From NCBI RefSeq assembly GCF_000196675.2, contig NC_015312.1, positions 5,720,501 to 5,784,500 on the forward strand: DNA of 64,000 nt, written 5' to 3'. Of this stretch, positions 17,411 to 25,426 are shown one piece after another (position 1 is the first letter of the stretch; every line of letters begins with the position of its first letter). A model generated the notes under the pieces. That model had not been told where the DNA came from. It worked only from the letters and a program-made list of their open reading frames with translations, and ran no database searches. The position numbers were made by a program, and so were the translations under genes. This DNA comes from Pseudonocardia benzenivorans CB1190 (GTDB lineage: Bacteria > Actinomycetota > Actinomycetes > Mycobacteriales > Pseudonocardiaceae).

Positions 17411-18862
17411 TCAGGCGGGGCGCGCCGCCAGTACGGCGCGGATCGCGGCGGGGATGTGGGCCTGGATCGCCGACGCGGGGGCCGGCGCCCCGGCGGCGGC
17501 GAGACCGGCCGCCCGACCGTGGACGTGGGTGGCCGCGGCCGCCGCCCAGGCGGGTTCGCGGCCCGCGGCGAGCAGGGCGCCGAGGATGCCGGACAGGACG
17601 TCGCCGGACCCGGCCGTCGCCGCCCACGACCCCACCGAGGAATGCACGAGCACCCGGCCTCCGGGATCGGCGACGACGGTCGCGTTCCCCTTGAGCAGCA
17701 CCGTGACCCCGAGGTCGGCCGCGGCTCGCCGGGCCGCGCCGATCCGGTCGTCGCCCACCTCGCCGGCGACCCGGGCGAACTCCCGGTCGTGGGGCGTGAT
17801 CACGACGGGCCGCCCACGCACCGCGTCCCGGAGGTCGCGGTGCTGCGCGAGCAGGGTGATGGCGTCCGCGTCCACGCACAGCGGGACGCCCCGGCCCGCG
17901 ACGAACTCCACGACCCGGTGCCCGCCGGCGTCGGTGCCCAGCCCGGGCCCGACGGTCCAGGCCTGGACCTGCCCCGCGTCGGCGACGTCGTCGGTCGCCA
18001 CGACCTCGGGCCAGGCGGCGCGCACCCCGTCGGCGGCGGTGCCGGCGAACCGGACCATGCCGCTCGTCGCGAGGACCGCCGCCCCGGTCGCGAGCACGGC
18101 CGCGCCGGGGTACGTGGCCGACCCGGCGGCGACGCCGGTGACGCCCTGGGTGTACTTGTCGTCCGTCGGCCCCGGCAGCGGCCAGCCCGCGGCGACGTCG
18201 GCGTCGTCGAGGACCGTCGCGTGCGGTTCCGGGAGCAGCGGCCCCAGCCCGATGTCCACGAGGTGCACCGGCCCGCAGCGGGCCGCCGCGAGAACGTGCA
18301 CGGGCTTGAGCGCACCGAAGGTCACGGTCTCCGTCGCGGTCACGGCCGACCCGGCGACCACCCCGGTGTCGGTGTCGACGCCGCTGGGCAGATCGACGGC
18401 GACGACCGGCACCCCGGCCTCGGCCGCGGCGTCGGCCAGCGCGGGAGCAGGGTCACGCAGGGCCCCGCGCCCCGAGATGCCGACGATGCCGTCGACGACG
18501 AGGTCCGACCGCGCGACCGCGTCGGCGCCACGGGCGGCGGGGATCGCCCGCCCGCCCGCGGACCGCAGCGCCGCCAGCCCGGCCGGGTGCGCGCGGTCCG
18601 GGGCCAGCAGCACCGCGGTGACCGACGCGCCGCGGCGGCGGAGTTCGGCGCCCGCCCAGAGCGCGTCGCCACCGTTGTCCCCGGCCCCGACCAGCAGCAC
18701 GACGCGCGAGCCCGCGACCCCGCCCGCCCGCTCGCCGAGGATGCGGGCCAGGTGGACGGCCAGCCCGAACGCCGCGCGCCGCATGAGCGTGCCCGCGGGG
18801 AGCCGGTCGATCAGGACCCGCTCGGCGTCGCGGATCTGCTGGGCGGTGAACACGGCGCGCAC
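17411..18862 (-). CDS. nnr: Bifunctional NAD(P)H-hydrate repair enzyme Nnr
   Basis: A 483-residue fusion. Residues about 1-215 are the NAD(P)HX epimerase (YjeF_N: VLLVGAGDNGGDALWAGAEL, VDLPSGVDTDTG). Residues about 225-483 are the ADP-dependent dehydratase of ribokinase-like fold, with VITPHDREFARV, LLKGNATVVA and catalytic-loop GSGDVLSGILGALL. It restores hydrated, damaged NADH/NADPH. The GTG or ATG choice is not critical; the listed start gives MRAVFTAQQIRDAE, the normal family N-terminus. It is read separately from alr and glmM, as in M. tuberculosis (Rv3433c). Confidence 0.95.
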   Translation of the reverse strand: MRAVFTAQQIRDAERVLIDRLPAGTLMRRAAFGLAVHLARILGERAGGVAGSRVVLLVGAGDNGGDALWAGAELRRRGASVTAVLLAPDRAHPAGLAALRSAGGRAIPAARGADAVARSDLVVDGIVGISGRGALRDPAPALADAAAEAGVPVVAVDLPSGVDTDTGVVAGSAVTATETVTFGALKPVHVLAAARCGPVHLVDIGLGPLLPEPHATVLDDADVAAGWPLPGPTDDKYTQGVTGVAAGSATYPGAAVLATGAAVLATSGMVRFAGTAADGVRAAWPEVVATDDVADAGQVQAWTVGPGLGTDAGGHRVVEFVAGRGVPLCVDADAITLLAQHRDLRDAVRGRPVVITPHDREFARVAGEVGDDRIGAARRAAADLGVTVLLKGNATVVADPGGRVLVHSSVGSWAATAGSGDVLSGILGALLAAGREPAWAAAAATHVHGRAAGLAAAGAPAPASAIQAHIPAAIRAVLAARPA

Positions 18863-18923
18863 GCCTGCCGACGCTAGTGCGGCCCGGCGCGAGGCGCCGG
18901 GCCGCGGGGTCGCGCGTCGTCGA

Positions 18924-19667
18924 TCAGATCTTGGGGGTCCAGGCGAAGTTGACGAGCCCGCTGTTGACGGCGGTCACGGCGACGTCGAACTCGACCTGCT
19001 CGCCGGGGGCGGTCACCGTGCAGGAGGTCTGCGCGCCCACCTGCGGCTGGAGGTCACCGGCGCAGGCCGTCGAGCTGATCGTGACGCCGGCCTGCCGGCC
19101 GATCTGCTCGGTCAGGGTCTGCTGGAGCAGGTCCTTCGAGACCGGCTTGGCGACGAGCTCGACGTCGTAGGAGACGTTCGCGTCCTCGACCGCGGTCACG
19201 GTGACCTTCGCCCCCACGGGCTGCCCGTCCGCCGTGAAGGCGCACTCGATCGACGCCCCCTGCTGCGCCGGCAGCTCGGACGGGCACTGCAGGTCCTTCG
19301 CCTCCACGTTCTGCTTCGCGAGGTCGGCGGTCACCGACTTCGCGACGACAGCCGGCAGCAGTGGCCGCGCCTTCGGCTGGGCGGTGTAGTTGACCGTCGA
19401 GCCGTCGACCGAGGTGACGCTGACGACCACGTCGACCGGCTGGCCCGCCGCGGTCGTGTACTGGCAGGTGACCGAGGCGCCGGTCTCCCCCTTGAGGTTC
19501 TCGGGGCAGGTCATCCCCGCGGCCTCGACCTTCTGCTCGGCGAGCTTTGCCGTCACCGACTGGGCGAGGTCCTCCTTGGCGACCGACACGCCGCAGGCGC
19601 TCAACCCGAGCACCACGGCCGCGGCCGTACCCGTCGCCGCGAGAATGCGGACCAGCCTGGACGTCAT
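18924..19667 (-). CDS. Lipoprotein with three DUF4333 repeats
   Basis: A 247-residue exported protein. The ATG at 19667 is preceded by GAGGAGAGAACG. A lipoprotein signal ends with the lipobox LSAC at about residue 25. Three homologous segments of about 70 residues follow (about 28-100, 101-170, 171-247). Each has helix KEDLAQSVTAKLAEQ-like, then a Cys, then ASVTCQY-like with a second Cys, consistent with a disulphide in each. DUF4333 usually occurs once per protein. The function is unknown; attachment to the outer face of the membrane is inferred. It is monocistronic, downstream of a GC-rich gap. Confidence 0.85.
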   Translation of the reverse strand: MTSRLVRILAATGTAAAVVLGLSACGVSVAKEDLAQSVTAKLAEQKVEAAGMTCPENLKGETGASVTCQYTTAAGQPVDVVVSVTSVDGSTVNYTAQPKARPLLPAVVAKSVTADLAKQNVEAKDLQCPSELPAQQGASIECAFTADGQPVGAKVTVTAVEDANVSYDVELVAKPVSKDLLQQTLTEQIGRQAGVTISSTACAGDLQPQVGAQTSCTVTAPGEQVEFDVAVTAVNSGLVNFAWTPKI

Positions 19668-20002
19668 CGTTCTCTCCTCGTCGGTCCGGGCCCGCCGGCC
19701 CGGTGTCGGTGCGGGCCTCGCCGGCCCCGCTCCGGGAGAACGGTAGGGATGAGCAGCTCCGATGAGAGGGGTACTGCCACCACCTCCGGGGCGTGCGGGC
19801 ATGCCGATTCGCGGGCGAGGCCACCACACCCGCGGCCGCCACACCCGCCGCTGTCGCGGCCCGCGGTCGCGGCGGTGCGCGCGGGCGGCGGTCGCGGCGG
19901 TGCGCGAGGGAAGGCGGCACCGAAGGGGGCGGGCGCGGACGACACCCCGTCGGGGCACGCCCGGGGTGGGCGGACCGTGATCGTCGGCGGTACCGTGCTG
20001 CC
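19668..20002. other. Divergent intergenic region with a 19-bp direct repeat
   Basis: This 335-bp gap separates the lipoprotein gene and the divergent hydrolase-like gene and should hold both promoters. A 19-bp direct repeat (19863-19881 and 19888-19906, core GGTCGCGGCGGTGCGCG) with 25-bp spacing is the only structure I see. No gene is visible. Confidence 0.5.
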
Positions 20003-20833
20003 GTGACGCGGACCAGCACGTTCACCCGTCCCGAGCCGACGCGCAACGCCAAGGACGCGGTCGCGCAGCTGTCGCGGCCGGGGCCGAACCGGGTGCTGCG
20101 TGGCGACCTCGGTCTCGTCGGCGTGCCGGGGGTCGTGTTCGCGCCGGAGGAGGGCATGGGCCTGCCGGCCGTCGCGTTCGGGCACGACTGGCTGCAGCCC
20201 GCGACGCGCTACACCGAGCTGCTGCGCCATCTCGCGTCGTGGGGCTTCGTGGTGGCCGCGCCGTCGTCGCACAAGGGCGCCTTCGCGAGCCATGCGCGCT
20301 TCTCGGCGGACCTGCGTACCGCCCTCGACACCTGCGCGGGGGTGCGGCTCGGCGACGGGCACATCAGCGTCGACTCGCGCCGGATGGCGTTCGCGGGGCA
20401 CGGGATCGGCGGCGGTGCGGCGCTGCTGGCGGCGGCGACGCACCCGCGGGTCGCAGCCGTCGTCACCATCGCGCCGGCGCAGACTCGTCCGTCGGCCGTC
20501 GAGGCCGCGCGGGCGATCACGGTGCCGACGCTGCACGTCGTCGCGGGCCAGGACACCGTCGCGCCGCCTGCCGGGCACGCGGAGCCGATCACCCTCGCCG
20601 CGGGCGGTCCGGTGACGGTGCGGACGCTGCCCAAGGCCGGCCACACCGCCTTCCTCGAGGGCATCCACTGGAGCGACCTGCTGCTGGCGACGAGCCGCGA
20701 CGGCAGGTCGCGCCGGATCGCGACGGCGCTGGTCACCGCGTTCCTGCTGCACCACCTGTGCGAGGAGGACCGGGTCGACGTGCTGGTCGACGGCAAGGTG
20801 TCCGGCACCGAGCTGGTCACCCGCACCCCCTGA
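20003..20833 (+). CDS. Alpha/beta-hydrolase-fold protein lacking the catalytic serine
   Basis: A 276-residue protein related to chlorophyllase/dienelactone-hydrolase-like actinobacterial proteins. The GTG at 20003 is the first in-frame start giving a family-like N-terminus. Fold landmarks are LPAVAFGHDW (oxyanion strand), an elbow reading AGHGIGGGAAL, a possible acid in VVAGQDTVAPP, and His in KAGHTAFLEG. The elbow position that should be Ser (GxSxG) is Gly, coded GGG. Acid and base candidates remain. Either it is a non-catalytic binding protein or it uses other chemistry. It ends nine bases before a convergent gene pair. Confidence 0.78.
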   Translation: MTRTSTFTRPEPTRNAKDAVAQLSRPGPNRVLRGDLGLVGVPGVVFAPEEGMGLPAVAFGHDWLQPATRYTELLRHLASWGFVVAAPSSHKGAFASHARFSADLRTALDTCAGVRLGDGHISVDSRRMAFAGHGIGGGAALLAAATHPRVAAVVTIAPAQTRPSAVEAARAITVPTLHVVAGQDTVAPPAGHAEPITLAAGGPVTVRTLPKAGHTAFLEGIHWSDLLLATSRDGRSRRIATALVTAFLLHHLCEEDRVDVLVDGKVSGTELVTRTP

Positions 20834-20842
20834 GCGAGGCTG

Positions 20843-21199
20843 TCACGGCGGCGCCTCGGGCAGCGTCGCGAGCCGCATGCCGCGGACCTCGACGACGCGC
20901 ACGGCGTCCACCCCGGGCAGCACGGGCCCGCCCGCCGGTCCCGGTTCCCGGTGCTTGGCTGCGTCGGTGATCTCCTGGACCAGCCGCTCGACCAGCCGCG
21001 CGAGCCGCCCGGCCTCCTCGGCCTGCCGGTCGAGGTCGCGGTGCATCAGCTCCGCCCGGTCGGCCCAGGCCCGGCCACGCGCATCGGGCCAGTCCTCGGC
21101 CACCTCGGCGACGAGCCCGCGCATCTCCGCGACCGCGTCGCGCAGCCGGTCGGCGAGCCCGTCGAACGCCTCGGCCGCGACATCGACGGGGTCCGTCAC
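20843..21199 (-). CDS. Small helical protein, WXG100-like
   Basis: A 118-residue, mostly helical protein. Residues 1-70 form two amphipathic helices around DWPDARGRAW, with heptad-like EAFDGLADRLRDAVAEM and DLDRQAEEAGRLARLVERL. This resembles the WXG100/type VII substrate hairpin, though the W-x-G itself is not exact. The C-terminal 40 residues are Pro/Val-rich. The GTG start overlaps the stop of the upstream 90-residue gene by four bases, so the two are a translated pair, like other paired type VII substrates. Export through ESX-4 about 12 kb away is inference. Confidence 0.6.
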   Translation of the reverse strand: MTDPVDVAAEAFDGLADRLRDAVAEMRGLVAEVAEDWPDARGRAWADRAELMHRDLDRQAEEAGRLARLVERLVQEITDAAKHREPGPAGGPVLPGVDAVRVVEVRGMRLATLPEAPP

Positions 21200-21468
21200 C
21201 GCCCGGCCCCGTCGACGGCGCGCAGCAGCCGCACCCGCGCCGCCGCGTCGATCTCCTCCGCGACCCGGGCCGCGGCGCGCAGGTCGACGGCCAGCTCGCG
21301 CAGCCCACCGGCGACGCGGCGCACCGTCGCCATGATCGTGTCGACGTCGTGGCGCAGGCCCGGAGTGTGCTCGACGGGTGAGGGTGCGCCCAGCCGGTCC
21401 GCGAGCGCGTCGGCCCGGCGTGCGTGGGCACTCAGCCGGTCGGGATCGAGATGCACATCGGCGGCCAC
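21196..21468 (-). CDS. Small helical protein, type VII secretion target-like (EspC/DUF2580-like)
   Basis: A 90-residue helical protein. Its start, VHLDPDRLSAHARRADALADRL, resembles the N-terminus of actinobacterial type VII secretion target proteins (EspC-like). A second amphipathic helix (IMATVRRVAGGLRELAVDL) follows. It is the first gene of a two-gene unit with the WXG100-like 118-residue protein. It starts with GTG. Family assignment rests on pattern only. Confidence 0.55.
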   Translation of the reverse strand: MAADVHLDPDRLSAHARRADALADRLGAPSPVEHTPGLRHDVDTIMATVRRVAGGLRELAVDLRAAARVAEEIDAAARVRLLRAVDGAGR

Positions 21469-21542
21469 GACACGATCATCGCCGCCGGCCCGGGCCGACG
21501 GATGCCGATCCGTCGCGCCGTTCGCAGCCGCGACGACCGCCG

Positions 21543-22880
21543 TCAGGACGCGGCGGCGACGACCTCCGCGAGCCGGGCGGCGACGGCATCGGCGATCTCC
21601 GACGTCGGTGCCTCCACCATGACGCGCACGAGCTGCTCGGTGCCCGACGGCCGCAGCAGCACCCGGCCGGTCTCGCCGAGCTCGGCCTCCGCCGCGGTGA
21701 CGGCCTCGCGCACGGCTCCCGACGCGGCGACCGTGTCCTTGTCGCCGACGGGCACGTTGACCAGCACCTGCGGCAACGACGTCATGACCGAGGCCAGGTC
21801 GGCCAGCGACCGCCCGGTCGAGGTCATCCGCGCCATGAGCCGCAGGGCGGTGAGCAGGCCGTCGCCCGTGGTGGCGTGGCCGGGCAGCACGACGTGCCCC
21901 GACTGCTCGCCGCCGAGGCTGTACCCGCCCGCGCGCAGGTCCTCCAGGACGTAGCGGTCGCCGACCGCGGTCGTCCGCAGCACGACGCCCTGCTCACGCA
22001 TGGCGAGGTGCAGCCCGAGGTTGCTCATGACGGTCGCGACGAGCGTGTCGTCGACCAGCTCGCCCGCCTCGCGCATCGCGACCGCGAGGATCGCCATGAT
22101 GTGGTCGCCGTCGACGTCCGCGCCGGTGGCGTCGACCGCCAGGCAGCGATCGGCGTCGCCGTCGTGGGCGATGCCCAGGTCGGCGCCGTGGGCGACGACG
22201 GCCTCGCGCAGCGGACCGAGGTGCGTCGAGCCGACACCGTCGTTGATGTTGAGACCGTCGGGCGAGGCGTGCAGGGCGACGACGTCGGCCCCCGCCTTGG
22301 CGTAGGTCTCCGGCGCGGCGACCGATGCGGCCCCGTGCGCACAGTCGACGACGACCCGCAGCCCCGCCAGCGACCCGGGGGTGGCGGCGAGCAGGTGTGC
22401 GCCGTAGCGGTCGATCGCGTCGGGCAGGTCGCGCACCCGGCCGACGGCCGCGCCCGTGGGGCGCGCCGCAGGCGGTGTGAGGCCGGACTCGATCTCGAGC
22501 TCGACGTCGTCGGGGAGCTTGTTCCCGCCCGCGGCGAAGAGCTTGATGCCGTTGTCGGGCATCGGGTTGTGCGATGCGGAGATCATGACGCCGAGATCGG
22601 CGCCCAGCTCGGCGACGAGGTGCGCCACCGCGGGCGTGGGCACGACACCGACGCGCACGGCGTCGGCGCCCGCCGAGGCGAGACCGGCCACCACGGCGGC
22701 CTCGAGCATCTCACCGCTGGCCCGAGGGTCACGGCCGACGACCGCGACCGGCCGGTGCGACCGGTCGTGGGCGGCGAGGACACGGGCGGCCGAGGCCGAG
22801 ACAGCCACGGCGAGCTCCGGAGTGAGGAGCTCGCCGTTGGCCAGGCCCCGGACGCCGTCGGTTCCGAAGAGTCGACGCAT
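21543..22880 (-). CDS. glmM: Phosphoglucosamine mutase GlmM
   Basis: A 445-residue enzyme converting glucosamine-6-phosphate to glucosamine-1-phosphate for UDP-GlcNAc. The active-site phosphoserine is S103 in ISASHNPMPDNGIK, the metal loop DGDADRCLAVD is at about 240, and the phosphate-binding RPSGTEQLVRVMVEA is at the C-terminus. N-terminal FGTDGVRG is typical. It follows rpsI by 11 bp, so it is likely transcribed with rplM-rpsI, the usual actinobacterial order. Confidence 0.97.
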   Translation of the reverse strand: MRRLFGTDGVRGLANGELLTPELAVAVSASAARVLAAHDRSHRPVAVVGRDPRASGEMLEAAVVAGLASAGADAVRVGVVPTPAVAHLVAELGADLGVMISASHNPMPDNGIKLFAAGGNKLPDDVELEIESGLTPPAARPTGAAVGRVRDLPDAIDRYGAHLLAATPGSLAGLRVVVDCAHGAASVAAPETYAKAGADVVALHASPDGLNINDGVGSTHLGPLREAVVAHGADLGIAHDGDADRCLAVDATGADVDGDHIMAILAVAMREAGELVDDTLVATVMSNLGLHLAMREQGVVLRTTAVGDRYVLEDLRAGGYSLGGEQSGHVVLPGHATTGDGLLTALRLMARMTSTGRSLADLASVMTSLPQVLVNVPVGDKDTVAASGAVREAVTAAEAELGETGRVLLRPSGTEQLVRVMVEAPTSEIADAVAARLAEVVAAAS

Positions 22881-22891
22881 CCGGGTGAAGA

Positions 22892-23493
<602 letters not shown>

Positions 23494-23497
<4 letters not shown>

Positions 23498-23937
23498 TGC
23501 GCGACCTGGGTGATCTCGAAGGCCTGCGGCTTCTGCGCGCTGTGCGGGTGCGTCGGGCCGGCGTAGACCTTGAGCTTCTTGGCCATGGCGCGACCGAGGC
23601 GGTTCTTGGGAAGCATGCCCTTGATGGCCTTCTCGACGAGCCGGTCCGGGTGCTTCTCGATCATCTCGCCGACCGAGCGCTGGCGCAGACCGCCCGGGTA
23701 GCCGGAGTGGCGGTAGACGAACTTGTCGTCGCGCTTGTTGCCGGAGACGGCGATCTTCTCCGCGTTGACGATGACGACGAAGTCGCCGGTGTCCATGTGC
23801 GGGGCGTACGTCGGCTTGTGCTTGCCCCGGAGCAGAGTCGCGGCGTGCGTGGCGAGCCGGCCGAGCACCACGTCGGTGGCGTCGATCACGTGCCAGGCGC
23901 GGGTGATCTCGCCGGGCTTGGGGCTGTACGTGGGCAC
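23494..23937 (-). CDS. rplM: 50S ribosomal protein L13
   Basis: A 147-residue protein that binds 23S rRNA early in assembly. Family motifs ARAWHVIDATDVVLGRLAT-like, GDFVVIVNAEKIAVSGNK and AIKGMLPKNRLGRAM are present. The GTG start gives MPTYSPKPGEITRAW. It is the first gene of rplM-rpsI(-glmM). The 211-bp gap to the WXG100 gene holds a short hairpin (24077-24098) and presumably the promoter. Confidence 0.97.
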
Positions 23938-24076
23938 GGATCTACCTCGTCGTTCTCGGCTCGGGATGCCTGTCGTCGCTGGGTGCGGCTGACCTGAGGG
24001 CTACCCCGGGAAGGCAAGCACACCGCTCCTGGTGGAACGGCGGCGGCTCGCCCGCCGCACATCGATGGTCGAGGGT

Positions 24077-24098
24077 ACCCGCCGCCTTCGAGGCGGGT
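24077..24098 (-). terminator. Short hairpin between the WXG100 pair and rplM
   Basis: ACCCGCC (24077-24083) pairs with GGCGGGT (24092-24098) over an 8-nt loop, about 50 bp after the WXG100 gene stop. It could be a weak terminator that separates the esx pair from rplM. It is short and has no U-tract. Confidence 0.4.
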
Positions 24099-24149
24099 CA
24101 AAACGCCCCCCTCCCCGTCGCGCGGCGGGTCCTGCGGCCCCGCCGGAGG

Positions 24150-24437
24150 TCACTGCCAGCGGCGCGCGTTGGCCTGCTCGACCTGCTGATAGTTGTCGTT
24201 CGCCGCGCCGAGCGCGGCGCCGATGCGGGCCAGCACCGACGCCAGGTCGGCCGCCGCGGAGTCCCACTGTCGCTGCCGCGCCCGGTAGTCGGTCGCGGCC
24301 TGTCCCTCCCACGTCGCGGCGAGCGGGGCGAGGTAGCGCCTCAGCTCGTCGAGCCGGCCGGAGATGCGCTGCGCGGTCGCCGCCACGTTCTGCTGCGCGG
24401 CGGCGATCTCACCGAAGGTCACCTTGATCTCGGACAT
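24150..24437 (-). CDS. WXG100-family type VII secretion protein (EsxA/EsxT-like)
   Basis: A 95-residue helical hairpin with the turn motif TWEGQAATDY (W-E-G, about residues 42-44). Partner of the adjacent WXG100 gene; such pairs fold as heterodimers and are exported by ESX machinery. The C-terminal YQQVEQANARRW matches the Y-x3-D/E-type export signal region. Position right after the sister gene and next to rplM matches esxT/esxU (Rv3444c/Rv3445c), the ESX-4 substrates. Confidence 0.9.
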   Translation of the reverse strand: MSEIKVTFGEIAAAQQNVAATAQRISGRLDELRRYLAPLAATWEGQAATDYRARQRQWDSAAADLASVLARIGAALGAANDNYQQVEQANARRWQ

Positions 24438-24447
24438 CGCGCGCCCC

Positions 24448-24759
24448 TCAGCCCAGCACCGACCGGATGGACGAGAGGCCCGCGGCCTGCTCCTCCTCCT
24501 GGCGCTGGTACGCCGCCGCCGATCCCTGCACGGCGGTGCCGATCGCCTGCAGGGCCTCGTTCAGCCTGCGGGCGTCCGCGTCCCAGCGGGCCATCAGCCC
24601 GGAGAACGCCGTCGCCGCCTCCCCACGCCACGCGCTCGCCAGCGGGGTGAGCGCCGACCGCAGCGCGGTGAGGTCGGCCTGCACCTCCTCGTTCACCCCC
24701 AGTACGTGCCGGCCCGCCCGCTGCATCTCCGCGGTGCTGGTCCCGAACCCTCCGGCCAT
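24448..24759 (-). CDS. WXG100-family type VII secretion protein (EsxB/EsxU-like)
   Basis: A 103-residue helical hairpin with turn SAWRGEAATAF (W-R-G, about residues 43-45) and a tail AAAYQRQEEEQAAGL that fits the Y-x3-E export motif. It is first of the two-gene esx unit, 10 bp before its partner. The accessory GNAT gene lies just upstream on the same strand. Confidence 0.9.
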   Translation of the reverse strand: MAGGFGTSTAEMQRAGRHVLGVNEEVQADLTALRSALTPLASAWRGEAATAFSGLMARWDADARRLNEALQAIGTAVQGSAAAYQRQEEEQAAGLSSIRSVLG

Positions 24760-24839
24760 CTCGCCTCCGTCGTCGCCCGTCTCGGAGCGCCCACCGTGTC
24801 AGGGCGAGCGGGTCCGCGATGGCGGTTCGGGGCGGTCGT

Positions 24840-25349
24840 TCACCGCGGTGAACGGCGCAGGACCTTGCCGAGATGGCGGGCCCCGGGCGCGCCGGCGTAG
24901 ACGCCGAACGCCGCGACCGGCTCGTAGCCCTCCGCCGCGTACAGCGCGATCGACTCCGGCTGTCGCGATCCCGTCTCCAGCACCAGCCGCGCGTAGCCCG
25001 CGGTCGCGGCCGCGTCCTCCGCGGCGCGCACCAGCGCCCGGGCCAGGCCGTTCCGGCGGTGCGCGGCGCGCACGTACAGCCGCTTCATCTCGGCGACCGG
25101 GCCGCCGACCGGGTCCGCGACCTCGGCGCGACGGATCGCCACGCAGCCCGCCGGCTCGTCGTCGACCCACGCGACCAGCACCAGCCCGTCGGGGGGCCGG
25201 AACTGGGCGGGGACCACCGGCGTGTCGTCCCGGCCCCCGTAGCGGACGACGTACTCCTGCTGCACCTCCTCGACCAGCTCGGCGACGACGGGATCGGCGT
25301 AGTCGTGCAGCCGCACGTCGAGCCGCTCGGTTCTGCGCCCGGGTTCCAC
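24840..25349 (-). CDS. GNAT-family N-acetyltransferase
   Basis: A 169-residue acetyltransferase. The GTG at 25349 is chosen as the first start giving a compact GNAT protein; the long frame upstream is a shadow of the amidase gene. Motif A is MKRLYVRAAHRRNGLARALVRAAEDAA (R-x2-G-x-A, about 90-115), followed by LVLETGSRQPESIALYAAEGY, a typical single-domain GNAT ending. The substrate is unknown. It is the first gene of the block that interrupts the ESX-4 locus and could be co-transcribed with the amidase unit (78-bp gap). Confidence 0.87.
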   Translation of the reverse strand: MEPGRRTERLDVRLHDYADPVVAELVEEVQQEYVVRYGGRDDTPVVPAQFRPPDGLVLVAWVDDEPAGCVAIRRAEVADPVGGPVAEMKRLYVRAAHRRNGLARALVRAAEDAAATAGYARLVLETGSRQPESIALYAAEGYEPVAAFGVYAGAPGARHLGKVLRRSPR

Positions 25350-25426
25350 GGTCCCATCCTGCGCGTCGGCCGGTGACCGGCGCGGCCGACCGTCGGTACC
25401 GCTGCCCGGGGTGGCAGCCGCAGGAC

